Numbered from the stretch's first letter, positions 1 to 8,756 are shown. The stretch is 64,000 bases of DNA from an uncultured Corynebacterium sp. (GCF_946998835.1 NZ_CAMQAZ010000003.1:68507-132506); one strand, 5' to 3'. The notes: generated from the letters alone by a model not told the origin. Made by a program: numbers and translations.

Positions 1-1
1 G

Positions 2-133
2 CAGGAGATGATTGCCGGCGCGGGTGCGCATGCGACCTACGCCACGAATGATGTGGCAATTCCGGGAACCACTCCGTTGGCCTGGACTGAGGGCTGGACT
101 CGCGAACTGATTGACCAATCGCTGGCGCGGTAG
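2..133 (+). CDS. C-terminal end of an unidentified protein (5' end outside window)
   Basis: An open frame enters from the left edge and ends at TAG 131-133, giving 43 residues ending in TRELIDQSLAR. No family is recognised from this tail. The next gene converges on it from the minus strand with a gap of only about 25 bp. That this is coding rests only on the open frame and the sensible gene spacing. Confidence 0.5.
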   Translation, partial: QEMIAGAGAHATYATNDVAIPGTTPLAWTEGWTRELIDQSLAR

Positions 134-158
134 CTGCGGGGCGGTAGCTGCAGGCGCG

Positions 159-1523
159 CTAGTTCCTGAATCCGTGCACCGGCGCCGGGATGTAGCCGCC
201 GCGGGCAATGAATTCGGCATTGCCCTTGGCATTGACATCAATAACAGGCGCATAGCCGAGTAGGCCACCGAAGTTCACCTCATCGCCAGGCTTAGTACCA
301 GGCACCGGAATGAGGCGGGCAGCGGTGGTCTTGTGGTTCATCACACCAATGGCGGCCTCGTCGGCAATCATGCCGGAAATCGTGGTCGCAGGGGTGTCCC
401 CCGGAATCGCAATCATGTCGAAGCCCACCGAGCAGATAGAGGTCATCGCCTCCAACTTGTCCATGCTGATTGACCCCGCACGCACAGCATCAATCATGCC
501 CTTATCCTCAGAGACCGGGATGAACGACCCGGACAGACCACCGACGCGTGAGCAGGCCATCAGGCCACCTTTCTTCACGGCGTCGTTAAGCAGCGCCAAC
601 GCGGCAGTGGTGCCGTGCGTACCGACCTGCTCCAACCCCATGTGCTCCAGGATGTGAGCGACAGAATCACCCATCTCGGCCGTCGGCGCGAGCGAGAGAT
701 CCACGATGCCAAAGGGCACGCCCAGGCGCTCCGATGCCATCGTGCCGACCAGCTGACCCGTGCGGGTGATCTTGAACGCCGCCTTCTTGATCTCCTCGGC
801 GACTTCGTTGAAGCTGGCGCCCTCCAGATTGCCGAGCGCGCGATCGACCACACCCGGACCCGAAACGCCGACGGACACGACACAATCGGGCTCCCCGACG
901 CCGTGGAACGCGCCGGCCATGAACGGATTGTCACCCACCGCATTGGCGAAAACCACCAGCTTGGCGCAGGCAATCGAGCTGCGGTCGGCGGTCTGCGCCG
1001 CGGCTTCCTTCACCACTTCGCCCATGCGGCGCACCGCATCCATGTTGATGCCCGCGCGTGACGACGCAACGTTGACCGAGCTGCACACCAACTCGGTCTC
1101 GCTAAGAGCGTGCGGAATGGAGTCGATGAGTCGCTTCTCGCTGGTCGTCGCGCCCTTTTCGACGAGCGCCGAGTAGCCGCCGAGGAAGTTCACGCCCGAA
1201 TCGCGGGCGGCGCGGTCGAGCGCCTTGGCCACCACGGTGGGGTCGCCTTCGCAACCGGCCGTAATCAGAGCGACAGGAGTGACGGAGATACGCTTATTGA
1301 CAATCGGAATGCCCAGCTCCGCCTCGATGCCCTCACAGACCTCTACGAGACGAGAGGCCTGCCGAGTCACGCGGTCGTACACCGCCTGCGCGGTGGCTTC
1401 CATCTCGGAGCGAGAGCATTCGAGCAGCGAAATACCCATGGTGACCGTCCGGATATCCAGGCGGTACTTCTCGATCATGTCAATAGTGTCGAGGAACTTA
1501 GATTGCGCGAAGTTGAAATCCAT
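159..1523 (-). CDS. PFL family protein (UPF0210/DUF711)
   Basis: The 454-residue protein belongs to the UPF0210 (DUF711) family, named PFL family for its fold resemblance to pyruvate formate-lyase; its reaction is not established. It begins MDFNFAQSKF, and the glycine-rich stretches around residues 215-225 and 300-335 are typical of the family. Length matches the usual ~450 residues. It lies 14 bp downstream of the ACT-domain gene on the same strand, and this ACT-PFL pair is conserved in many bacteria, so the two are probably cotranscribed and the ACT protein may be its ligand sensor (inference). Confidence 0.9.
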   Translation of the reverse strand: MDFNFAQSKFLDTIDMIEKYRLDIRTVTMGISLLECSRSEMEATAQAVYDRVTRQASRLVEVCEGIEAELGIPIVNKRISVTPVALITAGCEGDPTVVAKALDRAARDSGVNFLGGYSALVEKGATTSEKRLIDSIPHALSETELVCSSVNVASSRAGINMDAVRRMGEVVKEAAAQTADRSSIACAKLVVFANAVGDNPFMAGAFHGVGEPDCVVSVGVSGPGVVDRALGNLEGASFNEVAEEIKKAAFKITRTGQLVGTMASERLGVPFGIVDLSLAPTAEMGDSVAHILEHMGLEQVGTHGTTAALALLNDAVKKGGLMACSRVGGLSGSFIPVSEDKGMIDAVRAGSISMDKLEAMTSICSVGFDMIAIPGDTPATTISGMIADEAAIGVMNHKTTAARLIPVPGTKPGDEVNFGGLLGYAPVIDVNAKGNAEFIARGGYIPAPVHGFRN

Positions 1524-1537
1524 CCTGGTCGCGCCCT

Positions 1538-1807
1538 TTAAATCTCGTTGACGGCGTTGAATAGCGCCTCAGACTGGATTCGGATGACAAGCCCCTCCCG
1601 CTTGCCGACGGAATCCATGTAACCCTGCAGCGTGCTAATAGGGGTGGCTTTCTCGTTGAATTCCACCCGCAGGATCATGGTGAACCATTTGTCCATGAGG
1701 GTCTGGGAAACATCGACGATGTTGACGTCCTGCTCCGCTAGAGCAGTGGTGACGGCGGCGATGATGCCGGTGTGATCCTCGCCGGTGACGGTAATGATGG
1801 CAAACAT
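1538..1807 (-). CDS. ACT domain-containing protein (UPF0237)
   Basis: This 89-residue protein is a single ACT domain, a small beta-alpha-beta fold that binds amino acids or other small ligands, of the UPF0237 type. It starts MFAIITVTGEDHTGIIAAV, the usual ACT beta-1/alpha-1 signature with the conserved glycine before the first helix. It is the first gene of a two-gene minus-strand unit with the PFL-family gene. No enzyme domain is attached, so a regulatory or sensory role is likely; the ligand is unknown. Confidence 0.9.
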   Translation of the reverse strand: MFAIITVTGEDHTGIIAAVTTALAEQDVNIVDVSQTLMDKWFTMILRVEFNEKATPISTLQGYMDSVGKREGLVIRIQSEALFNAVNEI

Positions 1808-1865
1808 GGCCTCAATTTTAGCCGGTGGGGTGGTGTGCGTGGTGGGGCCTCACTCCCCACTAACG

Positions 1866-1939
1866 CCACTTCACGACACCTATGGCACCTTGTGCCAGCT
1901 GTGGAGGTGGCATGAGGTGACACCGGTGTCGTGAAGTGG
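1866..1939. repeat. Dispersed palindromic element, copy 1
   Basis: A perfect 15-bp inverted repeat (CCACTTCACGACACC at 1866-1880, its complement at 1925-1939) encloses a second inner pairing around TGGCATGAGGTGA, giving one long interrupted hairpin. A near-identical element occurs at 24359-24428 in the opposite orientation as judged by the asymmetric centre (GCCAGCTGTGGAGGTGGC). It lies between the 3' end of the POT transporter gene and the start of the ACT gene. It may be a REP/MITE-like element or act as a terminator; no clear U-run follows. Confidence 0.75.
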
Positions 1940-1965
1940 GTACGCAGCCATGCTAGGGCGGGAGC

Positions 1966-2029
1966 CAGCCCTACAGCCTTGCAGCCTTGCAGCCTTGCAG
2001 CCCTACAGCCCTACAGCCCTGCAGCCCTA
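1966..2029. repeat. Tandem array of eight 8-bp units
   Basis: Eight consecutive 8-bp units of the form CAGCC(C/T)T(A/G) run without interruption from 1966 to 2029. The last unit contains the stop codon (2027-2029) of the peptide transporter gene. Copy-number change by slippage would alter only the 3' untranslated region. Confidence 0.9.
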
Positions 2030-3553
2030 GCGGACGTCGACGAACTCCTTGACAATCCACTTGCGCAGTGCGAGCAGAATCAGGCCCAGGACAACAGAGG
2101 CGATGCCCAGGGTGATGAAGAAGGTGTTCTCAGCAGCGGCATCTTCATAGTCGTAGAAGCCGGCCAGCGTACCTGCCAGCGAAGTACCCATAGCAATCGC
2201 CATCAGCCAGACAGCCATCATGCGCGATGGGAATGCCGCCGGAGCGACCTTGGTGGCAAGAGCGTTGCCGACCGGGCTCAGCATGAGCTCACCCATGGTG
2301 AACAGGAAGAGAATCCAAATAATCGCCCACAGAGGAGTGGAGTTCTCGCCGCCACCAGAGAACGGGATGAAGAAGAACAGCGAGATACCGATGATGATGT
2401 TGGCGACACCGAACTTCACTGGGGTGGACCACTGGCGGTCACCAAGCTTGGACCAGGCGGCTGCGAAGACCATCGAGAAGGCGATGATGAAGATCGGGTT
2501 GACTGAGTTAATCCAAGCCGGGGACATTTCCCAGCCGAAAATCTCGCGGTCGAGGCGGATATCCGAGTAGATGGCCAGCACCGTGAACTGCTGCTGGAAG
2601 ATACCGAAGAACAGCACACCCGAGATGAACATCGGGATGAAGCCAACCAGGCGAGTCTTCTCCGATGCCGTCGTAAGTGGCGAGGAGTACATTTGCCACC
2701 ACAGCACCACAGCGGCAATCAGTGCGATAACAGTGACCACAGTGGAAAGAGCGGTGACCGGAACAATACCGGTGGCAACTAGCGCAACCGAGACAACAGC
2801 GATGACCACGGCGATAGCAATCCATGCCGGGTACTGCTTCTTTGGCAGCGGGTTCGGAACGTCATGGCCAGCTTCGGCGATGGTGGACTTGCGCATCAGA
2901 ATGTACTGAATCAGGCCGGCAGCCATACCGATAGCAGCCAGGCCGAAGCCCCAGTGGAAGCCCTTCATGCCCCAGATCCAGCCGGTGAGCAGTGGGCCGA
3001 ACAGCGCACCGATGTTGACGCCCATGTAGAAGATGGAGAAGCCCGCATCACGACGCGGGTCGTCCTTGGCATAGAGCTGACCCAGCACAACCTGTGCATT
3101 GGTCTTCACGCCACCGGAACCGATTGCGATAGCGACAAGACCAATGGCCAGACCCGTAACGCCGGGAATAATCGCCAGGGAGATGTGGCCAATCATGACC
3201 AGGATGGCGGAGTAGAACAGTGTCCGCTCCGAGCCGAGGAGACGGTCAGCGACCAGGGAGGCGAGGAGCGCTGCCATGTAGACAAGACCACCGTAGGCAC
3301 CGACGATGGATGTCGCGGCACCCTTGTCCAGGCCGAGACCGCCCTGTGTGGTCTCGTAGTACATGTAGAAAGCCAGGATGGCCTGCATGCCGTAGAAGCT
3401 GAAGCGCTCCCACATTTCGACGCCGAAGAGGTTGGCAAGGCCCCATGGCTGGCCCATAAATGTACGTTCTTGTGTAGCCCCTGTGGGGTTAGTTGATGTT
3501 TGGGCCTCGGCAGTTGGTTGGTTGCCGAGAGCCTCGTCAGAAGAATTGTCCAT
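2027..3553 (-). CDS. POT family proton-coupled oligopeptide transporter
   Basis: A 508-residue integral membrane protein of the POT/PTR2 (MFS) family, importing di- and tripeptides with protons. Family marks are GVEMWERFSFYGMQAIL near residue 43 (the E-x-x-E-R-F/S-Y-Y/F-G region of helix 1) and the FSIFYMGVNIGALFGPLL stretch near residue 171, the PTR2 signature. About 14 hydrophobic segments are visible. The N-terminal ~30 residues are polar and probably cytoplasmic. It is transcribed alone. Its stop codon lies in an 8-bp tandem array, with a palindromic element just beyond. Confidence 0.93.
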   Translation of the reverse strand: MDNSSDEALGNQPTAEAQTSTNPTGATQERTFMGQPWGLANLFGVEMWERFSFYGMQAILAFYMYYETTQGGLGLDKGAATSIVGAYGGLVYMAALLASLVADRLLGSERTLFYSAILVMIGHISLAIIPGVTGLAIGLVAIAIGSGGVKTNAQVVLGQLYAKDDPRRDAGFSIFYMGVNIGALFGPLLTGWIWGMKGFHWGFGLAAIGMAAGLIQYILMRKSTIAEAGHDVPNPLPKKQYPAWIAIAVVIAVVSVALVATGIVPVTALSTVVTVIALIAAVVLWWQMYSSPLTTASEKTRLVGFIPMFISGVLFFGIFQQQFTVLAIYSDIRLDREIFGWEMSPAWINSVNPIFIIAFSMVFAAAWSKLGDRQWSTPVKFGVANIIIGISLFFFIPFSGGGENSTPLWAIIWILFLFTMGELMLSPVGNALATKVAPAAFPSRMMAVWLMAIAMGTSLAGTLAGFYDYEDAAAENTFFITLGIASVVLGLILLALRKWIVKEFVDVR

Positions 3554-3622
3554 TCTTCAATTATTGAGGTGCAGGACAGAAATTAAAAACTGGATTTGGG
3601 TAAAACCAGATTTAGGCAGAGA

Positions 3623-3682
3623 ACAAACCCGAAGGCGTAGAGACCTAACCCCCAAGACCAAGGGACAAACCCGAAGGCGTAG
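3623..3682. repeat. 18-bp direct repeat pair
   Basis: ACAAACCCGAAGGCGTAG occurs perfectly at 3623-3640 and 3665-3682. A degenerate third copy, CCCGAAGACTTAG, at 3691-3703 runs into the DUF3054 stop codon. The array lies in the ~145-bp gap between the transporter and DUF3054 genes. No function is evident. Confidence 0.8.
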
Positions 3683-3699
3683 GGGACGGGCCCGAAGAC

Positions 3700-4077
3700 T
3701 TAGTCCAGTGACTTGCGGGCCACCGCGTTCGAGGCTGCGCGCCAACCCAGCAGCAGCAAGGCACTCATGACCGATGCGACCAGGATGAAGGACCAGTGCG
3801 GGACCGCCGAATTGCGGGTGGCCCACACAGCCAGGCCGACGACGACAGTACCGAGCCACACAATTGCGCCTGCGCTCACGGCGCGCGGGTTCGGCTCATT
3901 CTTAATCAGTGCGGTGCCCAGGAGGACACCGAAGGCGAACGGCCAGAAGGTATCGAGGATATTGATGAACGTAAAAGGATCCTCCGGCGTGTTGTGAGCC
4001 AGGCGCGCTAACACGGCGAAAATAAAGATGGCGAGGATGTCAATCAAGAACGTCGATACGCGTATGTTCATGCCCAT
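3700..4077 (-). CDS. DUF3054 domain-containing membrane protein
   Basis: A 125-residue protein with four predicted membrane helices and the DUF3054 pattern (ILAIFIFAVLARLAHN near the start, then FTFINILDTFWPFAFGVLLG). The family is typical of Actinobacteria and has no assigned function. It lies downstream of the flippase-like gene on the same strand with a 57-bp gap, so cotranscription is plausible. The stop codon lies in the degenerate end of a direct-repeat array. Confidence 0.85.
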   Translation of the reverse strand: MGMNIRVSTFLIDILAIFIFAVLARLAHNTPEDPFTFINILDTFWPFAFGVLLGTALIKNEPNPRAVSAGAIVWLGTVVVGLAVWATRNSAVPHWSFILVASVMSALLLLGWRAASNAVARKSLD

Positions 4078-4134
4078 AGTCTAGCGACCCCTCAGATTGG
4101 TGGGGTGACCAGAGGCTAGCCCCAAAAGTGGCGG

Positions 4135-5208
4135 TTAACGGTTGGTGACCGGCTGACGCTTGGGCTCGTCCTTGTGGTCGAAGCCGAGGGCGTAGATGAT
4201 CCAGCCCACGATTGCCACCAGCACGAAGGAAACGATGCGGTAGACCAGCACTGACGCAAACGCCTCGGCGCCGGTGGTGCCGCCCGCGATGAGAGCTGCG
4301 GTCAAGGCGGCCTCAACAGTGCCGATGCCGCCCGGAGTGGCCTGGATGAAGCCGGCGAGTTTGCCGGTCACAAAGGCCAGCAGCACCTTTGTCGCCGAGA
4401 TGTCGTCGATGCCAACAGCACGGATAGCGGCGTAGAGACAGACGATTTCCGCCACCCAGTTGATAAAGGACCAGGTGAAGGAAAGGGCCAACGTCTGCAC
4501 GGGGAGCTTCACGCTGGTGAGCTGTGTGACGGACTCTTCAAGCCGGTCGATATCGGTGTCAGCGGGCTTCTTTCGAATCTTGTTAAAGACATGCAGGCAC
4601 CACGTGCCGGCCTTGTTGACAAAAGCTGGGTTCTGCGAAAACCGCCACAGCAAAATGGTCGCGAGTAGCACGACGATTGCCATAGCGACGAGCACTGCGG
4701 TCGTGCCACCCTGGCCGACGAAGAAGAGACTGCCAAGCCCCAGAAATGCCAGGCCTAAAAATGACAATGCGCCCGAAAAGAGAACAAACCAACTGACCAG
4801 GACCGCAGACGCGCCCCACTGCATCATGCGCTTGATCTGCAGCGCTGTGGAAAATGCGGCGCCGCCGGGAACGGTGACCGCCCACGCATTGGAGGCGAGG
4901 GTTAGCGCATTGGTGCTCCGGCGGGTGGCTGCTTTGACGCCTCCGGCCCGCAGCAGCAGTCGCATCACTTCCGCCATGGCGTAGAGCGAAAAAGCCACAG
5001 AGCCAATGGAAAAAAGCAGCCACTTGGTGTCAACATCTGCAAGGATGTGTAGGCCTTGGACGACACTGTCCCAGTTTCTTACCGTCAGGACAACACCGAC
5101 AATGACGAGGGCTACGAGGATTATCAATCGTAGCCAGCTCGTATTGCCGGTTTTGAGGACATTTTTAAGTCGTGACATAAGTAAGAAGCCTGTTCGGTGT
5201 CCCTTCAT
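4135..5208 (-). CDS. Flippase-like / LPG synthase TM-domain family membrane protein
   Basis: A 357-residue protein with about eight hydrophobic segments, matching the lysylphosphatidylglycerol synthase transmembrane region (UPF0104, AglD/YbhN-like flippase fold). The conserved GGIGTVEAALTAALI motif near residue 295 and the VPGGAAFSTALQIKRMM motif near residue 113 are visible. These proteins are thought to move or modify lipid-linked substrates. There is no C-terminal aminoacyl-transferase domain, so it is not a complete MprF. An alternative start is the Met at residue 11 (5178). It is the next gene after the NYN gene, where mmpL3/cmpL1 would be expected. Confidence 0.8.
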   Translation of the reverse strand: MKGHRTGFLLMSRLKNVLKTGNTSWLRLIILVALVIVGVVLTVRNWDSVVQGLHILADVDTKWLLFSIGSVAFSLYAMAEVMRLLLRAGGVKAATRRSTNALTLASNAWAVTVPGGAAFSTALQIKRMMQWGASAVLVSWFVLFSGALSFLGLAFLGLGSLFFVGQGGTTAVLVAMAIVVLLATILLWRFSQNPAFVNKAGTWCLHVFNKIRKKPADTDIDRLEESVTQLTSVKLPVQTLALSFTWSFINWVAEIVCLYAAIRAVGIDDISATKVLLAFVTGKLAGFIQATPGGIGTVEAALTAALIAGGTTGAEAFASVLVYRIVSFVLVAIVGWIIYALGFDHKDEPKRQPVTNR

Positions 5209-5275
5209 CCTAACGGCGATGAAAGCAGTGAGCAGTAGTGCTCAGTGGAGTCCTGGATTAGCGTTTGCTCTCGCC

Positions 5276-5959
5276 TTAGTCGTCGCTCTTGGTATCGCGC
5301 TCCTTGAGCAACGAGGTGAGCGGACGGAACGGCTGCAGCCAGGCACCGCCATCGGGCAGGCGGTCGAGGTCGATACGCGGTAGTGGTTCGCGGAAGACAC
5401 CCTTGATTTCCTCCAGGTCAACGAACCGAATCGCATCCGAGGCCAGTGCCCAGGAAGCGTGCTCGTGGAAACCGATGACGGTTACCGGAATGCCCTCGGA
5501 GGCGAGCTTTTCCAGCAGTTCCTGGAAGTTCTGGCCATCGGCAGACGCAACGACGACACTGCGCAGCACGCCCTCGTCGTAACGCCTTTGGATGTGCGCA
5601 ATCATGTCCGGATCGACATCGGTGTCCTCCTCGATTTTCGGCTTTGCAAAGACCGCGAAACCAACATTGCGCAGAGCCTCCACCCAGGGGCGGACAATTT
5701 CCGCAGAGCCCGGGTTGACGTTGGTGAAGACCGTGGCCTCGGGGAGGACATCGGAGCCGATTTTCTTGGATACGCGCTCGGCTTCGTCGATAAGCCATTT
5801 GCCGACGGCGTCGAAGCGTGGACGGTGCGCGGCGGTCGGGCGGGAGCCCAGGATGGCGCCAAGACCCATGTCCAAGTTCGGGGCGTCCCACACGAGCAGC
5901 GCGGTGGGGTGCGTTTCAGCGGTGTTGTAGCTGGCGGAGGTGTTCTGTGTGGTGCTCAT
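5276..5959 (-). CDS. NYN domain-containing protein (PIN-like ribonuclease fold)
   Basis: A 227-residue protein with a NYN/LabA-type domain. ALLVWDAPNLDMGLGAIL near residue 20 carries the first conserved aspartate, and the later SVVVASADGQNFQELLEKL segment carries the second acidic cluster, as in PIN-fold nucleases. Mycobacterial Rv0207c is the positional equivalent. It starts 4 bp after the end of trmB and is almost certainly cotranscribed with it. The RNA target is unknown. Confidence 0.88.
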   Translation of the reverse strand: MSTTQNTSASYNTAETHPTALLVWDAPNLDMGLGAILGSRPTAAHRPRFDAVGKWLIDEAERVSKKIGSDVLPEATVFTNVNPGSAEIVRPWVEALRNVGFAVFAKPKIEEDTDVDPDMIAHIQRRYDEGVLRSVVVASADGQNFQELLEKLASEGIPVTVIGFHEHASWALASDAIRFVDLEEIKGVFREPLPRIDLDRLPDGGAWLQPFRPLTSLLKERDTKSDD

Positions 5960-5962
5960 TTC

Positions 5963-6859
5963 CTAGGCCTCCTTCTTGCGCCAGATGAACTCGTGAATGT
6001 CGTGGTCGAGGTTCAGGCCGCGGGCTTCGAACTTAGTAGTCGGGCGGTCGAGAAGCATGGGGGATTCCGGCCATGGCCAGGCGATGGGTTCCAGCGTCGG
6101 TTCTACCTCGCGGAGTTCCTCGATCCACTCGGCGTAGTCCGCATGGTCAGTGGCGGCGTGGAAGATGCCGCCGGGCTTCAGTCGTGAGGAAATCAAGCGC
6201 AACGTGCCAGACTGCACAATGCGGCGCTTGTGGTGGCGCGCCTTCGGCCACGGATCCGGGAAGAATAGGCGTACGCCGGCCAGCGATTCTGGCTCAATCA
6301 TGCGCTGCAGGACCTCAACGCCGTCGCCGCGGACCATGCGAATATTCGACACCTCATTGCGCACGGTGGCGGAAAGCAGTTTTGCCAGGCCAGGGCGGTA
6401 GAGCTCAACTGCGATGATGTTGTGGTCCGGTTCCTGCGGGGCCATCGCGACGGTGGAGGTTCCGGTGCCACAGCCAATCTCGACGATGGTCGGGCCCTTA
6501 CGGCCGAACCATTCCTCCACGTCAATGACCTCATCGGAGAGGACCTTGCCGTAGGTGTCCCAGTTTTCTTCCCAGATTTTTTCCTGGTTAGGGGTCAGCG
6601 TGCCCCGGCGGAAGGACAGATTGCCGATGCGCGGGTAGTCAAGACCGTCGTCGAACTGGGTCTTTTCCGGGCGGCCAGCGGGCAACTCGCCCTTCTTCGG
6701 CTGGCGTTCTGGTTGCCGTTCAGGGGCCCGTTCTGCCTGCTGCTCCGAACCCTGCTCGGACTGCTGTTCTGCTGGTGCAGATTCCTGCGCCGACAATGGT
6801 ACAGATTCCTGCGAAACTGCAGGCTGTTCAATATTTTCAGAAAAATCAGAAGTAGTCAC
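5963..6859 (-). CDS. trmB: tRNA (guanine-N7-)-methyltransferase
   Basis: TrmB methylates G46 of tRNA using SAM. The Rossmann motif IVEIGCGTGTSTVAMA, the VRLFFPDPWPKARHHKRRIV stretch (the PDPWPK(x)RH motif) and the C-terminal TKFEARG are all present. The GTG at 6859 is preferred, with AGGA just upstream although closely spaced; a TTG at 6895 would add 12 residues. The N-terminal ~70 residues form a low-complexity Glu/Gln/Pro-rich extension absent from most TrmB proteins. It is the first gene of a minus-strand unit with NYN, divergent from the unknown operon at 7090. Confidence 0.93.
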   Translation of the reverse strand: MTTSDFSENIEQPAVSQESVPLSAQESAPAEQQSEQGSEQQAERAPERQPERQPKKGELPAGRPEKTQFDDGLDYPRIGNLSFRRGTLTPNQEKIWEENWDTYGKVLSDEVIDVEEWFGRKGPTIVEIGCGTGTSTVAMAPQEPDHNIIAVELYRPGLAKLLSATVRNEVSNIRMVRGDGVEVLQRMIEPESLAGVRLFFPDPWPKARHHKRRIVQSGTLRLISSRLKPGGIFHAATDHADYAEWIEELREVEPTLEPIAWPWPESPMLLDRPTTKFEARGLNLDHDIHEFIWRKKEA

Positions 6860-6977
6860 GTTTCCTATTGTCCACGACAACGTCGAACTATCCAATCGCC
6901 GACTTGCCGAATCCGCGGTCCGTTGTAGTCTGAACGCGAAGCCGCGCTTGTTCGTTTCCTGAAGAAATATGTGAAAG

Positions 6978-6990
6978 CTGTTTCAAACAG
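6978..6990. promoter_or_regulatory. Short palindrome in the trmB/7090 divergent promoter region
   Basis: CTGTTTCAAACAG is a perfect 6-1-6 palindrome in the ~230-bp gap between divergent genes. It is operator-sized, but no regulator is recognised and short palindromes arise by chance. Confidence 0.25.
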
Positions 6991-7089
6991 TCCTTTCGTG
7001 CAGCGCGGAATCCGGCTTACGGGTCGTACGGGGGTTACGTGGGGTTCGCGCGGAACCGCACGGGGTTTTATGGGAGGGGACTAGGACGA

Positions 7090-7632
7090 ATGGACCTTAT
7101 TTCCGCAACCGATGTCACGGAAACAATGCAGGTGCCAGGGGAATCCGCTTCGTCGACGTTGCACGCCGCTGTTGTGGATTGGCTGTCTTCACGTCAGCGG
7201 GTGCGGTCGGACACTGCGAGTGCGGACGGGGCGGAAGTGCTCGTTGCCACGGCGCTCGAGCGGAGGAAACAACCGCTGACAGTCTGCGCGCGGCTGCGCC
7301 GAGGCGTGAGGGAGTCCGCAGTTCGTGAGGCATTCACGCAATGCCACGCAGAGCTGGCTAAAGATTTGCCCGAAACGGTCGCGCTGGTCATCGAACAACA
7401 GCCGATACGCCGCTCGCTTGCCGACGAGTATTGCGACATCACCACAAACGAGCCAGCTGAACACACCTTTTTGTTCACCTCGGCGCTGCGAAAAATCATG
7501 GACCGTCGTAGCGCACAGAGCAGGCTCCACGATGATGACCGCCTACTCGCAATGCAGCTGACCGAGATTGCAGTGGCTTTTCCCTCTGCACGAGACAGCC
7601 TGGAGGAGTTGCTATGGCAGCACCGGAGCTAA
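7090..7632 (+). CDS. Hypothetical protein, first gene of a three-gene unit upstream of pckG
   Basis: A soluble protein of 180 residues starting MDLISATDVTET, with a purine-rich GGGAGGGGACTAGG tract just upstream that fits a ribosome-binding site; an upstream in-frame start at 7039 lacks one. No known domain is recognised. The sequence is alanine/arginine/glutamate rich without membrane segments. Its last 19 bp overlap the start of the next gene, so the two are translationally coupled. Genes of unknown function lie here, between trmB and pckG, in related genomes too. Confidence 0.75.
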   Translation: MDLISATDVTETMQVPGESASSTLHAAVVDWLSSRQRVRSDTASADGAEVLVATALERRKQPLTVCARLRRGVRESAVREAFTQCHAELAKDLPETVALVIEQQPIRRSLADEYCDITTNEPAEHTFLFTSALRKIMDRRSAQSRLHDDDRLLAMQLTEIAVAFPSARDSLEELLWQHRS

Positions 7633-8756
7633 CCGAGGTAACTGACGTAACTGACGTAACCGAGACGGAGGCGAGTACGGCGGCAGAAGTGTCGGGGCAG
7701 GTGAAGTTGCCTGCGGCAGCGCCGGAACCTGCGTCTGTAGCGGGGCCAGCGCCTATGCAGGCACCTCCACAAGTGCCAGAGCAGCCGCCAATCCTTATCA
7801 CCAAAGCTGGGAACGCAGCGGACCGCGCGGACTTCTCGCAGATTGTTGACACTGCAACTCCGCCCCGTCGTCTGGAGTTTGTGGATAAACGCAGCGCCGT
7901 CGTGCTCTATGTCGCCGATAGTGAGGTGCAGCCAACGCGGGAATGCGTCAGCACGGTTGCGGCAATTAGCCAGGCCACCGGCCGTGTTGCCGTCGGGTTG
8001 ATTGGCAATGGTGAGTATGCCGAAGCTTGGCGTCAAGAAATCGACAGCACAATTCCGATGGGAGCACTGGACGCGAGGATGGCCAGAACCCTTGTTCTCC
8101 TTGCTGAGGGCCCGCCGAGAAGCTCAGGGGAAAACTCGAGGGCCCGCCGGGCTCGAAACGCTCGAGCGCAGCTGGCACAGGAGCGATCGCGCGGAGCCGG
8201 GGCGGCGGCGCGATTGCAGCGGAAACTGCAGCTTGCCGCTGAAGAGGCAGTGAGGGATGCGCTGCGGGTCGTGGCCGAGGAACCCGCAGGTGACCAAGCT
8301 GAACTGCAGAGCCGTGCCGAAGATGCAGCGGCGCAACTTCAACAGCGGTGTAGCGAAGAATTGGGCTTCCGTGTCAACGCCGAGGTCCCCGCTCCAGAGC
8401 GTCCAGCTCGTCCCAACTATGTCATGGAAGCTGTGGTGGCGGTGGCATCGCTGGGTGTGGCGTTCGGCGCGGTGCGGATCCTCCACGGGGTGCTGATGTG
8501 GGTCGGGGTGCCGATAATCGCGGCGCAGCTGGTCGCACTGGCAGTGGGGCTTTGTGTTGCGGTGGTGGCGGTGGGCGCAACGATTCGTCGTAACGCACGC
8601 CAACGCACTGCGCAGTGGCGGGCAAACTATCTTGCCCACCTGCGGCGAAGATGGGCGCAGTCCGTGGAGACTGCGGTGCGGGAATCGCTCGGCGTGCGTG
8701 GTCCGGGATGGCGAATAGAACAGCTGGCGGAGTACACCGGAGCATCCGCCAGATAG
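7614..8756 (+). CDS. Hypothetical membrane protein with long charged soluble region
   Basis: A 380-residue protein. Residues 1-60 are a Val-Thr-Glu/Pro-Ala-rich disordered tail with a TDVTDVTET repeat. Residues ~170-260 are Arg/Ala/Glu/Gln-rich and probably helical or coiled-coil. Two hydrophobic segments follow (about 270-292 and 297-320), then an Arg-rich C-terminus. The membrane hairpin suggests an inner-membrane anchor with most of the protein in the cytoplasm. Family not recognised. It overlaps the preceding gene, supporting a shared role. Confidence 0.75.
   Translation: MAAPELTEVTDVTDVTETEASTAAEVSGQVKLPAAAPEPASVAGPAPMQAPPQVPEQPPILITKAGNAADRADFSQIVDTATPPRRLEFVDKRSAVVLYVADSEVQPTRECVSTVAAISQATGRVAVGLIGNGEYAEAWRQEIDSTIPMGALDARMARTLVLLAEGPPRSSGENSRARRARNARAQLAQERSRGAGAAARLQRKLQLAAEEAVRDALRVVAEEPAGDQAELQSRAEDAAAQLQQRCSEELGFRVNAEVPAPERPARPNYVMEAVVAVASLGVAFGAVRILHGVLMWVGVPIIAAQLVALAVGLCVAVVAVGATIRRNARQRTAQWRANYLAHLRRRWAQSVETAVRESLGVRGPGWRIEQLAEYTGASAR

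Noticed and set aside
1931..2506. A 191-codon plus-strand frame over the tandem repeat and transporter end
   Set aside because: Most of it is antisense to the POT gene and its start is repeat-derived.
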